Source: Mesorhabditis belari
Taxonomy: Eukaryota; Nematoda; Chromadorea; Rhabditida; Rhabditidae
Direction of reading: 5' to 3'
NCBI GenBank assembly: GCA_958450365.1
Contig: CAUEEP010000724.1
Coordinates: 1,459,501 to 1,523,500 of the forward strand
Length of the DNA stretch: 64,000 bases
The notes under the pieces were generated by a model. The model saw only the letters and a list, made by a program, of their open reading frames with translations, was not told the origin of the DNA and did not search any database. Shown piece after piece: positions 45,356 to 57,116 of this stretch. How positions within the stretch are numbered: position 1 is the first letter of the stretch; each line of letters starts with the position of its first letter. Made by a program: the position numbers and the translations under genes.

Positions 45356-45361
45356 AATAAA
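45356..45361 (+). terminator. AATAAA poly(A) signal candidate
   Basis: AATAAA about 118 nt after the TAG of the TSP1 gene; the only canonical signal close by. Confidence 0.5.
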
Positions 45362-45406
45362 CCATTTCAAACTGTCCACGGATCGGCCGTTTCGCTGAAA
45401 ATTAGA

Positions 45407-46186
45407 TACCGTATTCTCTCTAATAGCAGTGCACTCTTTAATAGTAGTGCACTCTCTAATAGTATTGTGGTCCGAGAGGGGGTTAAAAAAATAGTAGTGC
45501 ACCCTCGAAAATTTGAATTTCTGGTGCTTCTTTTTCATCTAAGCCTTTTTGACTTTATGTTTATGTAACATTCTAAAGGTATTCAAGCAAGCAAAAGTGA
45601 GCTTTTTTTTATTCATTTATTAGCTATTCTTCACATGAAAAAGTTAGCAAAAAATCTAAAATTGTTGTGCAAATTGCCGTGCTGATTCTGTGGTGACTGA
45701 GCCTGTCGTTCCGGCTGATTCTGTGGTGACTGAGCCTGTCGTTCCAGCTGATTCTGTGGTGACTGAGCCTGTCGTTCCAGCTGATTCTGTGGTGACTGAG
45801 CCTGTCGTTCCAGCTGATTCTGTGGTGACTGAGCCTATCGTTCCGGCTGAGTCTGTGGTGACTGAGCCTGTCGTTCCGGCTGATTCTGTGGTGACTGAGC
45901 CTGTCGTTCCAGCTGAAAAGCTTTCAGCTTCCGCTGGAAGTGCAAAAACATCTTTTTGTTGTTTGTCAAGACACAAATTGTCAACTCGCCGGCCCACAAT
46001 TGTATGTCAAAAGGAGCCAAAGGAGTACGTGAAAGAATTGCAAGAATTTTTGGAACAAATCTTATATCTGTCTTACTTTGGTAAATGATAAAACTCTTTA
46101 ATAGTAGTGCACTCTCTAATAGTATTGCGGTCCAGGAGGGGGTTCAAAAAATAGTAATGTGCACTACTATTAGAGAGAATACGGTA
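45407..46186. mobile_element. TACCGTATTCTCTC foldback element, copy A, with 33-bp array
   Basis: Outer ends TACCGTATTCTCTCTAATAG and its complement. The internal sequence encodes a frame (KTSFCCLSRHKLSTRRPT, QKEPKEYVKELQEFLEQ) shared with copies at 58894 and 59178. An array (45685-45915) is inserted between two GTGCAAA motifs. Confidence 0.85.
45685..45915. repeat. 33-bp array (7 units) in foldback copy A
   Basis: Seven units of 33 bp, each encoding VVTEPVVPADS on +. Flanked by GTGCAAA at 45667-45673 and 45940-45946. Confidence 0.95.
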
Positions 46187-47422
46187 TTCAATAAAATTGT
46201 ATTACTGTATTGTATTCCAAATCCAAAATAAAGCCCGGATTCATCGCATTCAGCATTCTACAGTAATCCGAGTTACTGTAGTTGAGTGCTCGAGTGCTTT
46301 ACCTATAGAAGAAACTTGAGAAACCTGATTACTGTAAGTCTGATTCTGAATCTGATTACTTAATGCAGCATTCCGAGACAGATTACTGTAACTTTTAGCT
46401 CATCTAGCACGTTTCTTCGAATTAATCTCATCATCGTAAGTGACTTGAAAGGAAAATATCAAATTGTTGTGATGCTGAATGACAGTGAGCGAAGGTTTTG
46501 GTTGCAAATGGGCCAAGTGTACCTAGAACCGCTAATAAGTTGTATTGGCGCTCCAATACAGTCCCCAGTACTGTAGGCATTTAGTAGAGTGCGTATTTAG
46601 TAGTATTTAGTAGAGTAGAGTAAAACTAGAGAAAAGCAGCATATATTTTTAGGAACTAGGCCTGGGTGAACTTCTGGCTTCTGAAAAACGAAACTGAACT
46701 TCTGAAGAGCTGAACTTTTGGCTGAACTTTCAAACTCACTGACTTGGATAGCTGCTCCACCATAATAAAGTAATGAATGACAAAAGAACTTGGAATCTAT
46801 TAGGAATTGAACCCTCGATCTTATGCATACCAGGGAGATGCTCCATTATTGAGTTATCGGCGCCTTCTTTGCCCAAGAAGAAATAGGAAAGACAAGGAAG
46901 AAGAAAGAAAGGGAGAATAAAGAAAGGAAGAAGTAAGAAAGGAAGAAGAAAGGCAGGAAGAAGAAAGAAAACCCAAATTTAAATATCCGAATAATCGGTA
47001 TGGTACGAATGGCCAGAGCACACTTTAGAATGGGTATCCGAATCAGTGTTCGAAAAAGTTTGCAAGTCTGACTGATCCAGGTAGCTTTTGTGGTAAAGCC
47101 AGAGCAGTCAGATCTGGTTCTAGATCCAAAACCGCTCTAAAACCATGTGACCTGTTCATTCCACGATTTACACTCGTATCTAATCACAAGCATATATCTA
47201 CTTTCCCATAATTCTTCCGTATTCTGTCCATACACTATGCATACACCTAAACTTTTGTGTTTTCCAAAGGAAATTTAAAATTTTTCCTGAAAAGCTCATG
47301 AACAGCGATAAAACAACTTTATGTTTTAAAAGAGCAAAATAAAACAACATGAAAATGATCACAATTTGAGAAATCAATCTATTGGAAATACAAAATGTTT
47401 CAAAAATTCGATATTTGAAACT
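46187..47422. other. Intergenic between the TSP1 gene and PNISR
   Basis: Unique sequence with a GAAGAAGAAAG tract at 46880-46970 and a tRNA-like sequence at 46795-46868. No exon recognised. The flanking genes converge here. Confidence 0.5.
46795..46868 (-). other. tRNA-like sequence
   Basis: Minus strand GCCGATAACTCAATAATGGAG resembles an A-box (TAGCTCAGTGG type) and GGGTTCAATTCC the B-box. Acceptor pairing is poor. Confidence 0.5.
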
Positions 47423-50400
47423 TTACCGTCCTCTTGAGCGAGATCTTTTTCGATCACGACCTCGACTCCTCGAACGACGTCGCTCCCGATCTCTTGAACG
47501 CGATCGTCGCCTTTCCCTGAAAAGACAAGATTTAATATTCATTAAAAGAATTTAGCTACAGTTAAACGTTTTATTTGAACATAGAGTTCGTCTCAATCCT
47601 TGATCACAAACTATCATACCATTCTTCTTGTTAGGCTTACGAAAAAGCAAAATTGTTGATACGTTACTTTTGTTTTGGAGTCTCCAAAAAATAACAAAAC
47701 TTTTTGATACTTTACCTAACAAGTAGCCCTTATTTACTCACCTGTCTCTGTCTCTTGAGCGACTTCGCCTTCTTTCCCGTGAGCGGCTCCTTTTACGCTC
47801 TCGACTCCCACTACGAGATCGTCGATCCCGACTTCGTGAACGTTTTCGATCTCGTGATCGAGAGCGCTTCCGTCTAAAATAAACGTGTGTAAGAGAATCG
47901 AAGCAAATTTGATTTAACTTAAAAGTAAAACTTCATGCATACCTGCTAGGTGATCCGGAATCCTTATCGTGCTTTCTCTTGCTCGATTTTTTGCTCTTCT
48001 CATCTTTCGAGCTTTTCTCAAGCTCGTCTTTCTTTTCCTGATCACCATTTTTCGTTACTTCTAAAATAAAAATTATAACAAAAATGAAAACAAAATTACC
48101 TTGCTCAGCTATCTTTGGTGCTTTATTCTCCGTGTCCTTTGGCTTCTCTGGGATGATTCCTAAAAAATAAAAGTTAATAGTTTATCTTTCCAAACGATTT
48201 CCCTTATATAGGCAGCTAGCACGGAGGCCGCAGTCCCGTGCCAATACCACCCTGTACTTGAGGCTAGCATAGGGCGACCTATTCTATGCCAATACCATAA
48301 ATGTTCTCTGTAGTAAAAAATATATATGTCTTGTGAATCAATATCCCAATTAAAAATATTACAGCGATTACTGTGAGTTTGAGCATTGATCAACAAGCCA
48401 CAAAGTAATGCTTCAAATTGTACGATGAATGCGATTGACTCGCACAAATTTCATGTAAATCATCAACTACCTGCAGCTTGATTGGGCATCGTTGGGAGTT
48501 CAGTTGGCTTACTCAAATTTCGCACCGGGATACTCATTGGTGTCTTGAAAACGCCCGAGTCGTCACTTTTCGGCGAACCATTTCGATCATCGCGTTTCTT
48601 CTCTCGTCTCCCATCCTCAGAGTCCTCGTCGCTCTCATCACCGCCTGAAATTTGTAAAGATAACTTTGCATTGAGCGATGATAAAATCGCTTAATATTAA
48701 TACAATAATCGATGTGTTAAAATTTACAAATGGTCTTAGATTTTTAAAATTGAAAAACCACTTACCGAGATTCGCGAGAGCGGCAAGTGCAGAACTTTTA
48801 GCGAGGATTTTAGGTTCAGCTAGAATACCCTGATTAGCATTTTATTCAAAAATAATTTTAAGCAAGAATACACAACAAATGACAAACAAAAATGTTTAAT
48901 GAAGAAAATGTAACCTTTCGCCTTTTCACTATTGTGTGTTTGTTGGCAAATTTCAAATAGCTTATGATCGGTGACCTCAAGGAGTAGACCAGTCATGATT
49001 TTTCTCAGCGCCTTCATCTAAAAATGGATAGTAGGTTACAGCGAAATATGCAATATTCTTCTAATAGAAGACGATTATCTTCTATTGTCCTCTATAATTA
49101 CGGTTTTACATGTCAATAATGATAACCTAAAGCTTTAACGTACCGCATTCGCTCGTCTCTGTTCTTCCGTTGGTCTCTCCTCCTCTTCATCACTCAGTTC
49201 ACCGCGAACTTGATCCCGATTTCGCTTGAGCGCCATAAATGTCGGTTCCCCCTCCGGAAGACTTGACGGTGAAGCTTCTATAAGTCAAAGTAAACCTTTA
49301 TAACTCTTAAATTCACTTGAATCATGTTCATCATCAGCATCGTTATTGTCCTCTTCTTCGCTGGAGCTATCCTAGATCGGAAATGATTTCAAACTAGATT
49401 ATACACTTACAAATTTCCCTTTTCCAGCAAGAGCCCTCTTCCTTGCGCGAGCTTCCTCAACTCGTCGGATCTCCTCTTCTTTCTCCCTTTGCTTGTGCTT
49501 GTCTACTTCGGCCTTATCCAACCCCTCGAGTATCCAAGCCGGGAGCTTTTTGCGCTGTTCTAAATTAAAAAAATTGAACATTTTGGCCAATACTATAAAG
49601 ACATGCTTACTTTTTTAACAAAAAAGGCTTTTAAACAATATTCTTTTTACATTCTTCAAGTGTAATTTAAAAAATCTCTACCTGCTGAAATATTCGGAAA
49701 CATCGGGGAATCGTGCATTGGCATTGGACCACCAAATGCAGCTGACGGGGGTACAAATCCAGGTGGTGGGCCTCTTGTCGGATATCCTCTTCCCATCGGT
49801 GGCATTCTCATTGGAGGTCCCATTCCTCGTCCCATCATCGGTGGAACACCCATCGACGGAGCACCGTATGGTGGCGGAATGGGAGCTCTAAAACAAATAG
49901 CAAAATAAATATCTGAAACATTAAAAACTTATATTTTTTAACAAACTTTATTTTATTCACCTTGGCGGAAATTGTCCAGGCGTGGGTCGCATTGGTGGGG
50001 CGCCATAGGGTGGATGTGATTGGGGAGGTCCTTGTGAGAAATTTGAAGATGGAGGAGCCCAATCGTCCGGTGGCCACATCGGCAAAGCGCCCATTGGTCC
50101 GCTCTCTGTTCCATCGTCGTATTGCTGTTGATGGTAGTAGTTGTCTTCTTGCCATCCGCCACCTCTTGCCGGTTCCCCCCGATCTCCATACTCATCGTAG
50201 TCGTCGTAACCTAAAACAAAAAAAAATAAAAAACTACGTTTTTATATATCTAAAATACTATTCAAAATCAACATTATTTAAGCTACTTATTATTATTTTT
50301 AACTGTTTTTAAACTTTTAGATGTTTCAATCGAATCCAACATGAATTGATTGTTATACAGGATTAGGGAAAATTACCCGGACAAGAAACTTGTTTGAATG

Positions 50401-51683
50401 TTATTCGTCAACCGTTCCATAAAACTCCTATAATTCTTTTTCTATAAATTCGTAATTATCCTCGAAAAAAGTAGTCACACTTTTCTAGTCTTAATGTTGT
50501 TTTTTCTGGTTTTTCAGAAACCAAAAAAGCTATGAAAAGGGGGAAAATGAAGCTCCGCGCCAGGATCAATTTTATCCGATGCTTTGTGGTTCGAAAGAAA
50601 GCCCGGCCAATGGCTTTTTCTTTTCAGTAATGTCCCAATAGGTTAAGGAAAGAATAATTGTATACTATGGAGAAAAATACGATTAAGTTGACCGGCTGCA
50701 AAGTTACAACGAAGAACTTCAGGTAATTTTGCGCAACCCGGTATATCGAGTAGTTAAACTACTTCCAGACTTTTAGATAGGTAAAAAAGCTTTCTTACGA
50801 AGTTAGGTATATAAAGGTACCAGAATTTCTTGAATAGTTGTCATTGTGTCCATAGTTCGGCGGTGGTGGCCCAGGTGGAAAAGGTGGACCGGGAGGGCCT
50901 GGTCGAAAATTTGGCGGGAATGGTCTTGGCGGTCCTTGGTATCCTCCTCGTTGCCCGTTCATTGCATTGTGATGCATGGGTGGTGGCGGTGGAGGTCCTC
51001 TCGATATTGGCGGTGGTGGGGGTACCCCACCCGAATCCCAGCTCGCATTATATCCTCCACTTGATGGCCCGGGCGCATGTAGAAGAGCCTCCTCCGTCTT
51101 CACTGATGCGAATAGCGATCGTGGCGCGTTGCCATTGCCATCTAAACAAAGATGTTTTAAAGATTTTATTCTATTTAACCTCAAAAAATATCACCATTTC
51201 TGAACACTTTTAGCCCTTATTCTTTAGCTCTGATCTTTTTTCGATATACAGCAAGCTTAAAAATCTCGTTTAAAAGCTAAAACTCACGTTCAAAAGAACC
51301 ACGATAGAAATTTTGACTCTCGTGGCTCGCCTCGTCCTCGACCGATTTCATCTGCATCCATTTTTGCGCGAGTTCGGCCCAATTAACTAAAATATTTATA
51401 TTAGCAAAAAATTCTGCAAATCAGAACTTTTCTACAATACTTTAGTCACATTTTTAGGCGCTTATTAGGTGAGTTGTCACTCGTTGAGTTGCCTGCATTA
51501 AATTAATCGAAAGTTCGAAAGTTTAAAGCTTGTCGTACTCCTCTAAACACTGCTAAATTTCAAAATATCGGATAATTCGATAAAAACCATCAACTATTAT
51601 GCATATTATCTCAACTTTTATGAAAAAAATCGAAACTAACCGCTCTCGTGGGGCATACTCTGATATTGACTCCATTGATCCAT
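47423..51683 (-). CDS. pnisr: PNISR orthologue, Arg/Ser-rich nuclear protein (663 aa, 15 exons)
   Basis: Exons in gene order: 51683-51641, 51386-51288, 51141-50821, 50210-49961, 49887-49682, 49559-49411, 49371-49317, 49277-49144, 49017-48915, 48819-48766, 48644-48471, 48159-48100, 48060-47943, 47873-47742, 47516-47423 (TAA). All borders are GT/AG and phases agree (1992 bases). Recognised by ordered PNISR blocks: VNWAELAQKWMQM near the N-terminus, Pro/Gly-rich middle, KKLPAWILEGLDKAE, an acidic stretch (DSSSEEEDNNDADDE), IMTGLLLEVTDHKL, SSALAALANLG, and a C-terminal RS domain (RKRSRSRDRKRSRSRDRR). Family knowledge: PNISR localises to nuclear speckles and associates with splicing factors. The ATG follows TTTTTAG and 13 nt, compatible with trans-splicing or a 5' UTR intron. 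Length is shorter than the vertebrate protein, mainly in the RS tail. Confidence 0.95.
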
Positions 51684-52966
51684 CGTTTCGTCAGACCTAA
51701 AAATTGATTTAACGTTGAAAGGCTAAAACTTGAGAACAAAAAAGATAGAAAGACAGAAATTTCCACCAGTCCCCCAACTTTTTAAGTTTTTTGTTCAAAA
51801 TTTCTTCCGAAAATCTGCGAAAATTTGTGGATAGGAGTAGCGAGTCGATGCAAAGTAGTCGGGTAAACAAACGGTGGACAAAATTTTGTGTGAAATGGGC
51901 GTCTAATCGCTCATTTTTCTTCGGCTGCTGAGCAAACGCTGCTTTTTGCTAATTCTCAAGGGTTTAACACGTTAAAAAATGAGAAATACACGGAAATTTG
52001 TAAGTGGTTTAAGTTGAAAGTGCACGCAAAAAAAGCATTTTCTGTCGCGATTTTTGAATCTGACGAAATTCGCCGACTTTTGGCAATAAATAGATTATTT
52101 AGGACGTAGCAAACGGACGGAGTTATACATCAACAATTCGAGGATTCGAATTCGAATTCAACAATTTTCTGTAATTTGACCTAGCCGTTTTATCTTTCAA
52201 ATTGGTTCCACAAGCTCTGATATGTTGGATTCTATGCCCTAAAATTACCCAGAAGCATTTTTTTGCCCAGAAAAACAACTTTTGGAATAGAAATTGGTTA
52301 GTATTAGCTTTTTTAGAGCTTTAAAACGCGAAAAAAGATGCGCTAATGGGCCGGGTGCGCAAAAAAAAGATCGCAGTTGTCCCACTTCTTATATGGTTCT
52401 ATAGAACTACATTATCTTTAGTTCTCTAGAACTGCAATATCTTTAAATTCTTAGACACTCGATATCCATTAACTTTAGAAAAATGTATCTTGTTGAGTCT
52501 GACAACTCCTGAAAACACTTACACCCACTTTAGCCTCTAATTGAAAATGCTTGATGAAGAAAAAGCACAAGTCGCGCTAAAATCTAACTGCACGGATTAC
52601 GGGGGGAGGGAGAGCGTGGAAGACGTTGCGCAAATAATGGAGTGGAGCCCCGGAACGGGCGGAGTGAAGAAGGGAGACTGTGGGTCTATGGCTGGACAGA
52701 AGCCATCCCAACCCAAGAAATGCCACTCCGAATCTCTCAAACAGAGAATTCTTGACCCTCTTTTTCTATCACCCCCGGTATTCGCGAACTGTATGAGTTC
52801 ATTCAAATCATTATGCTTGGCTTGTCTGGCTCTTTTTTAGCTCTGATTCAATTCTATGATTTCGTCCTAGCTTTCTTTTTCAATCAGCTTGTGGAACAGC
52901 CCGAGATTTCTTCTCAGGCAGTTCCACAAGCCGAGACTTGTCGATCTTATCCTCACAAAATTTATA
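51684..52966. other. Upstream region of PNISR, no other gene recognised
   Basis: AT-rich. An open frame at 52541-52840 (+) is unsupported. A hairpin with GCTTGTGGAAC / GTTCCACAAGC arms lies at 52887-52932. The PNISR promoter should be within the first few hundred bases here. Confidence 0.45.
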
Positions 52967-53471
52967 TACCGTAAATCTACTATATCTAAAAGGCAAGTGT
53001 CCGTCTGTCCGTCCGTCACAGACACCTAACTCGGCGCCCAGAGCGAAATTCGGGACGCACTTTTTTTTATTCGATAGGAAATCTTTTTTCACACTCTGCC
53101 CCCAAAAAATCTGAAAATTTCATCAGGCGGTTTTTTTAAAAATGCAAAAAACTGCAAAAGCCGAGCCCAATGTTTCCACTCCGCGCGCAGATGGTCGAGT
53201 GGTTAGAGCGCGCGTCTCTCAAACGAGATTTGGAAAGAGGGGTTGTGGGTTCGGTCCCCCTCGGAGAAACTTAGTTTTGCTTTTCTTTTCAAAATGAATT
53301 TTAACTGTTGGAAAATGAATTTCGATAGTTTTGAGGTATCATGAGGTAGTGCAACGAAAATTCCAAGGTTGCGTCGATCAATCACGCGAGAAAAAAAATG
53401 ATTTTCTAAAAAGAAGTTAGACTACGCGACTGTACAAGTGGTAGTAGCGTTCTATTAGAGTATTTACGGTA
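52967..53471. mobile_element. TACCGTA-ended element carrying a tRNA-like sequence
   Basis: Ends TACCGTAAATCTACTATATC and GAGTATTTACGGTA. The arms are short, unlike the long hairpins. Holds a tRNA-like sequence at 53187-53272. Confidence 0.6.
53187..53272 (+). other. tRNA-like sequence (Leu/Ser-type length)
   Basis: A-box TGGTCGAGTGGTTAGAGCG, anticodon-arm-like TCTCTCAAACGAGA, long variable region, B-box GGGTTCGGTCCCC. Outer CTCCG/CGGAG could pair. The best tRNA look-alike in the window, but the loop size is non-standard. Confidence 0.55.
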
Positions 53472-53655
53472 TGTTACGTCTGATTTTGAACACATTCAAA
53501 TCGGACGTTCGATTTTGAAAACGTTTATCTTCTAACCGCTTATTTTCGAAACCGCTTTTTACCTAGAAAAGTCATTTCACAAAGAATTTTATGATTTCGA
53601 TCGAATTTTAAGCAAATTTATCGACCAAATCTATTCAAATGTGATTCTAGTCTTG

Positions 53656-53739
53656 CTAAGCTTTTGTTTTGCTAAGCAGTATGCTAAGCTTTTGTTTTGC
53701 TAAGCACTATGCTAAGCTTTTGTTTTGCTAAGCAGTATC
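53656..53739. repeat. 28-bp array (3 units)
   Basis: Three units of GCTAAGCTTTTGTTTTGCTA plus AGCAGTAT. Confidence 0.9.
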
Positions 53740-53889
53740 TTAACGCAAGGTTTATCTTAAAACTATCGAAATGACGCCCTTTTTATTTATTAAACAAGTT
53801 TCAAACAATAGTTTATTGACAAAAACATTACAAAAGAAATGCCTTTTTTTTCTCTTGTTTTTCATTTTTAAAGAAACATACAAAAGCTA

Positions 53890-54368
53890 TACCGTAAAAA
53901 ATAGAACTCTAATAGAACTCTAATAGAACGGCCGGCCGTTCTATTTTTCAAACCCTCAAAATCGGCCGGCCAAAAAAAGTAGGTAAGGGTCCCCTACATG
54001 AAGCAAAAATTTATTTTTTTTCGAAAACTGTTTTAAACGATAGCCCTTGGCTTAAAACGTATGTAGAACACGTTTTAGAATGAAAATATTTTCCTATTTT
54101 CCTATTTTCTTATTTTCTTACCCGTTTTCCTATTTTCTTACCAATCTTACTGCCTTCAGAAATTTTTCTGAAAAAATTCCGTCGATTTTTTCTTTCAAAT
54201 TTTTTGAAAACTTGAAAACTGTGCAACCAATTTGACTGCCGATGATAGTTTTGGCATATTTATCTATTATTTTGGCTCAACTCTATCCATTCCCGTCAAA
54301 AAATGTCCCAAAAAGTCGATATTTCAAGAGGTCAGAGGGGGCCGTTCTATTAGAGTTTTTTTACGGTA
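53890..54368. mobile_element. TACCGTA-ended foldback element, TAGAACTCTAATAG
   Basis: Left end TACCGTAAAAAATAGAACTC with TCTAATAGAACGGCC, right end GGCCGTTCTATTAGAG...TTTACGGTA. AT-rich, no coding frame. Confidence 0.75.
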
Positions 54369-54514
54369 ATTTTTACGGTTGTTTAGTAATTTAACTCAAA
54401 GTAATTCGTAATTTAGTGATTTTAATGCAAAAACATTATTTTCTTTTTAAAGGTTTCAAAATCAAAATTAGCATATATAACTTGTCATTAGTCTGTAAAA
54501 ATATAGCAAAGTTG

Positions 54515-54995
54515 TGGGGTACTTTGCGCCAAATTTTTTGCGCAACTAGGTCTTTTGCGCAACTCGCCATAACTTTCTTCCAAGTCGACCAATCTTTATG
54601 ATTTTGGTGTCATTTTGTAGATCTCAATAAGTGCAACAAAATGAAACCAAAATCATAAAGATTGGCTGACTTAGAAGAAAGTTATGGTTAGAGTTAGAGT
54701 TCCGCAAACGATCCAGTTGCGGAAACTAGCCTACCTCATGTAAATGTTAGAGTAGAGTAGGCTTTTTTAAACAAATTAATTGTTTAAACATTTGCATTTA
54801 AAAATTTGCATTTAAAAATCAACCAATTAACCAAGAATAGTTTTGAATCGTTGAGCAAGTTAGGTAGCAATGTGGAAATCATAAAGATCATAGGTCAAAT
54901 CATAAAGATTGACCGACTTAGAAGAAAGTTATGGCAATTTGCGCAAATGACTTAGTTGCGCAAAAAAATTTGGCGCAAAGTAGCCTACCCCAAAG
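54515..54995. mobile_element. Foldback MITE with TTGCGCAA arms
   Basis: Outer arms TTTGCGCCAAATTTTTTGCG and complement. An inner hairpin around 54630 has CATAACTTTCTTCCAAGTCG mirrored by TGACTTAGAAGAAAGTTATG. A further copy of the inner module is near 54890-54935. Confidence 0.8.
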
Positions 54996-55159
54996 TTGTT
55001 GCTTACAATGAGATTCGTTTGTTAAAATTAAATTTTGCGAGCAAGATCGCCAAGTACCTTATACTTTGCCTTACCCTTCGACAGCTACCTTTCAAGATAT
55101 TAAATTAAATAGCTGAATATCTAAATGAGCATAGAATCTCAAAGGATTCAACTGATCTT

Positions 55160-55316
55160 TAGGTTTTGCTTTAGCTTTGGCTTTGGCTTTTGCTTTTGCT
55201 TTTGCTTTTGCTTTAGCTGGCTTTGGCTTGGCTTTGGCTTTAGCTTTGGCTTTGGCTTTGGCTTTGGCTTTAGCTTTGGCTTTAGCTTTAGCTTTAGCGT
55301 TAGCTTTAGCAAGCTT
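55160..55316. repeat. 6-bp array TTTGGC/TTTAGC/TTTTGC
   Basis: About 26 hexamers; Lys-Ala periodic frame on the minus strand is an artefact. Confidence 0.9.
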
Positions 55317-57115
55317 AGACTTGTTACAATGAAATAGTGAATTGTTAAGCTTTAAAGCTAACTGCGATATCACCATTAGACAGACAGCTTACACGTCTCT
55401 TACCAATGAGCAAATTTACCAAACTAAATCTAATACAAATTTTCTTTGAGTTAATGCAAATCTACAGTATTGGCTTTACATGAACAAAAAGATATATCAA
55501 ACAAAAATCATTGAAAAGTATTAGTTTTAAATCGAAAAGCACCCCAGCCTTTGCCTCTCCACGAAATCGGCCGCAAAGAGGGGCCACTAAAGTACGGTAG
55601 AAAGGTCAAGGAATAGTTTGTACGGGGAAGACTGGTGAAGGAGAGCTGTACGGGAGAGCTTAAAGATCGTAGAGTGGAAAGAGAATTTGGATTTGTATGA
55701 AATTGTGAAGAATACAGTCATTATTCTAATAGAAGCGCCTCAAATAGAAGCAATTTTGTAGAATGATTGACAAATTCATCTTTGTTTATCTTTGTTTTGA
55801 AGATAACTCATCACAAGCAGTCTTATTGTCTACGTAAAGATGTCAGCTTTGTGAGTGAGTTCTATGCGTTTCAAATAGTTAATAATTTCTCTTACAACTC
55901 ATAGCACAACTTGTACATAGATGGGACTTTTTTTAGATGTCTATATGGTGACTAATAAGTATTGTCGCGTGCTTACTCCTCGAGGAGCTTACTCCGCGTG
56001 CTTACTCCTCCTCCCCTGTAGCGTTACTCCTCGAGGTTAGTTCCAAATCCTATGATTAATATACAAAAATGTTGCGAAGAATCTAGAGAATCTAAATATA
56101 TAAATTTTGAAGAAAATCCCTAGCAACAGTTTGGCACTTTCTTAACAACATTCTTAACAACAACAACAACAACATTACTTATACAGGATGCGCCAAAAGT
56201 TCCCGTACTTGTATTTTCTGCATTTTTGGTAATCTTAGATAAAAGATACGATTTTAAAAGTAAGAAATTCGAATTCCTCGCGAAAAACTGATTTAGAAAA
56301 CGTTTCTGGTTAATTTATAAGTGCAACGCTATTTAAGACAAGCGATTGAGAAGAGGTTCCGCTCAGGGGTGCTTTGGTCGCACAGTTACAGTTATTTCCT
56401 TTGATGAAAATTTGCAAATTGTAGAGAAAAGGAACCAAATTTGTAGGCGCTTTGGTCGCACATTTTTGGTCTGGGTTTCCTCCCAAAAAAAGTTTCTATA
56501 ATTTCAGCTCTATTTTCAGTTCTATTTTCAGCTCTATTTTCAGTTAAAAACACTTCTCAAAAGTCGAATTTCTAGGTGATTTTTACGAGTTTTATTGGTT
56601 TTTTCGGAGGTAGTGATTTCAGAAAAGAAAGAAATTGAAGAAGAAAACAGCTAACAGAAATCAAGGAAGAGATCACATCAAAGGGGGATCAGCCTCTGTG
56701 TGCCCGCCCTGTTCCCCCTCGACTCTGCGCAAGGCCATTCCCACCCATCACATTGATCATTTCTCGAAATAATCTTTTTTCTTCTTCTTCTTCTCCTTTC
56801 TTTGATCTTTTACATCTTTTACAACTATAAAAACAACGTGTTGAACTTTCTGGGAAATCGGGAAATTGGGCAATTGTACAATTGTACAATTGTACAGGGT
56901 GGTCAATATGGTTCCTATTTTGATCTAATACGGTTCCAATACGGTTCCAATACGGTTAAATATCGCCTTGCATTATCGCCTCGCAATTTTTCGGCTATAT
57001 CTTAGCTATATCTTCGCGAATCGGTTTAATTCCTTTTTTTATATGAAAATTGTGATAATTTTCTTACGGAAAAGTTCTTTAGATTTATACAAATTGTCAG
57101 ATGCTTTTGAGATTT
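55317..57115. other. No gene recognised
   Basis: Unique sequence. A mariner-type end-like ACAGGATGCGCCAAAAGTTC at 56185 and repeated CAGTTCTATTTTCAGCTCTA near 56510-56545. Short 11-bp repeats (GGTTCCAATAC) at 56935-56957 match the intron 18 array unit. Confidence 0.4.
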
Positions 57116-57116
57116 T

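Noticed and set aside
45690..46088. Repeat protein VVTEPVVPADS (+)
   Set aside because: Lies inside a foldback transposon; the repeat is absent from copies B and C, so not a standalone structural gene.
49835..50312. Frames on both strands around PNISR exon 4
   Set aside because: Shadows of the real exon frame, which is fixed by conserved neighbours and splice phase.
54505..54995. Possible structured ncRNA gene
   Set aside because: The strong hairpins are explained by a foldback MITE with inverted ends.
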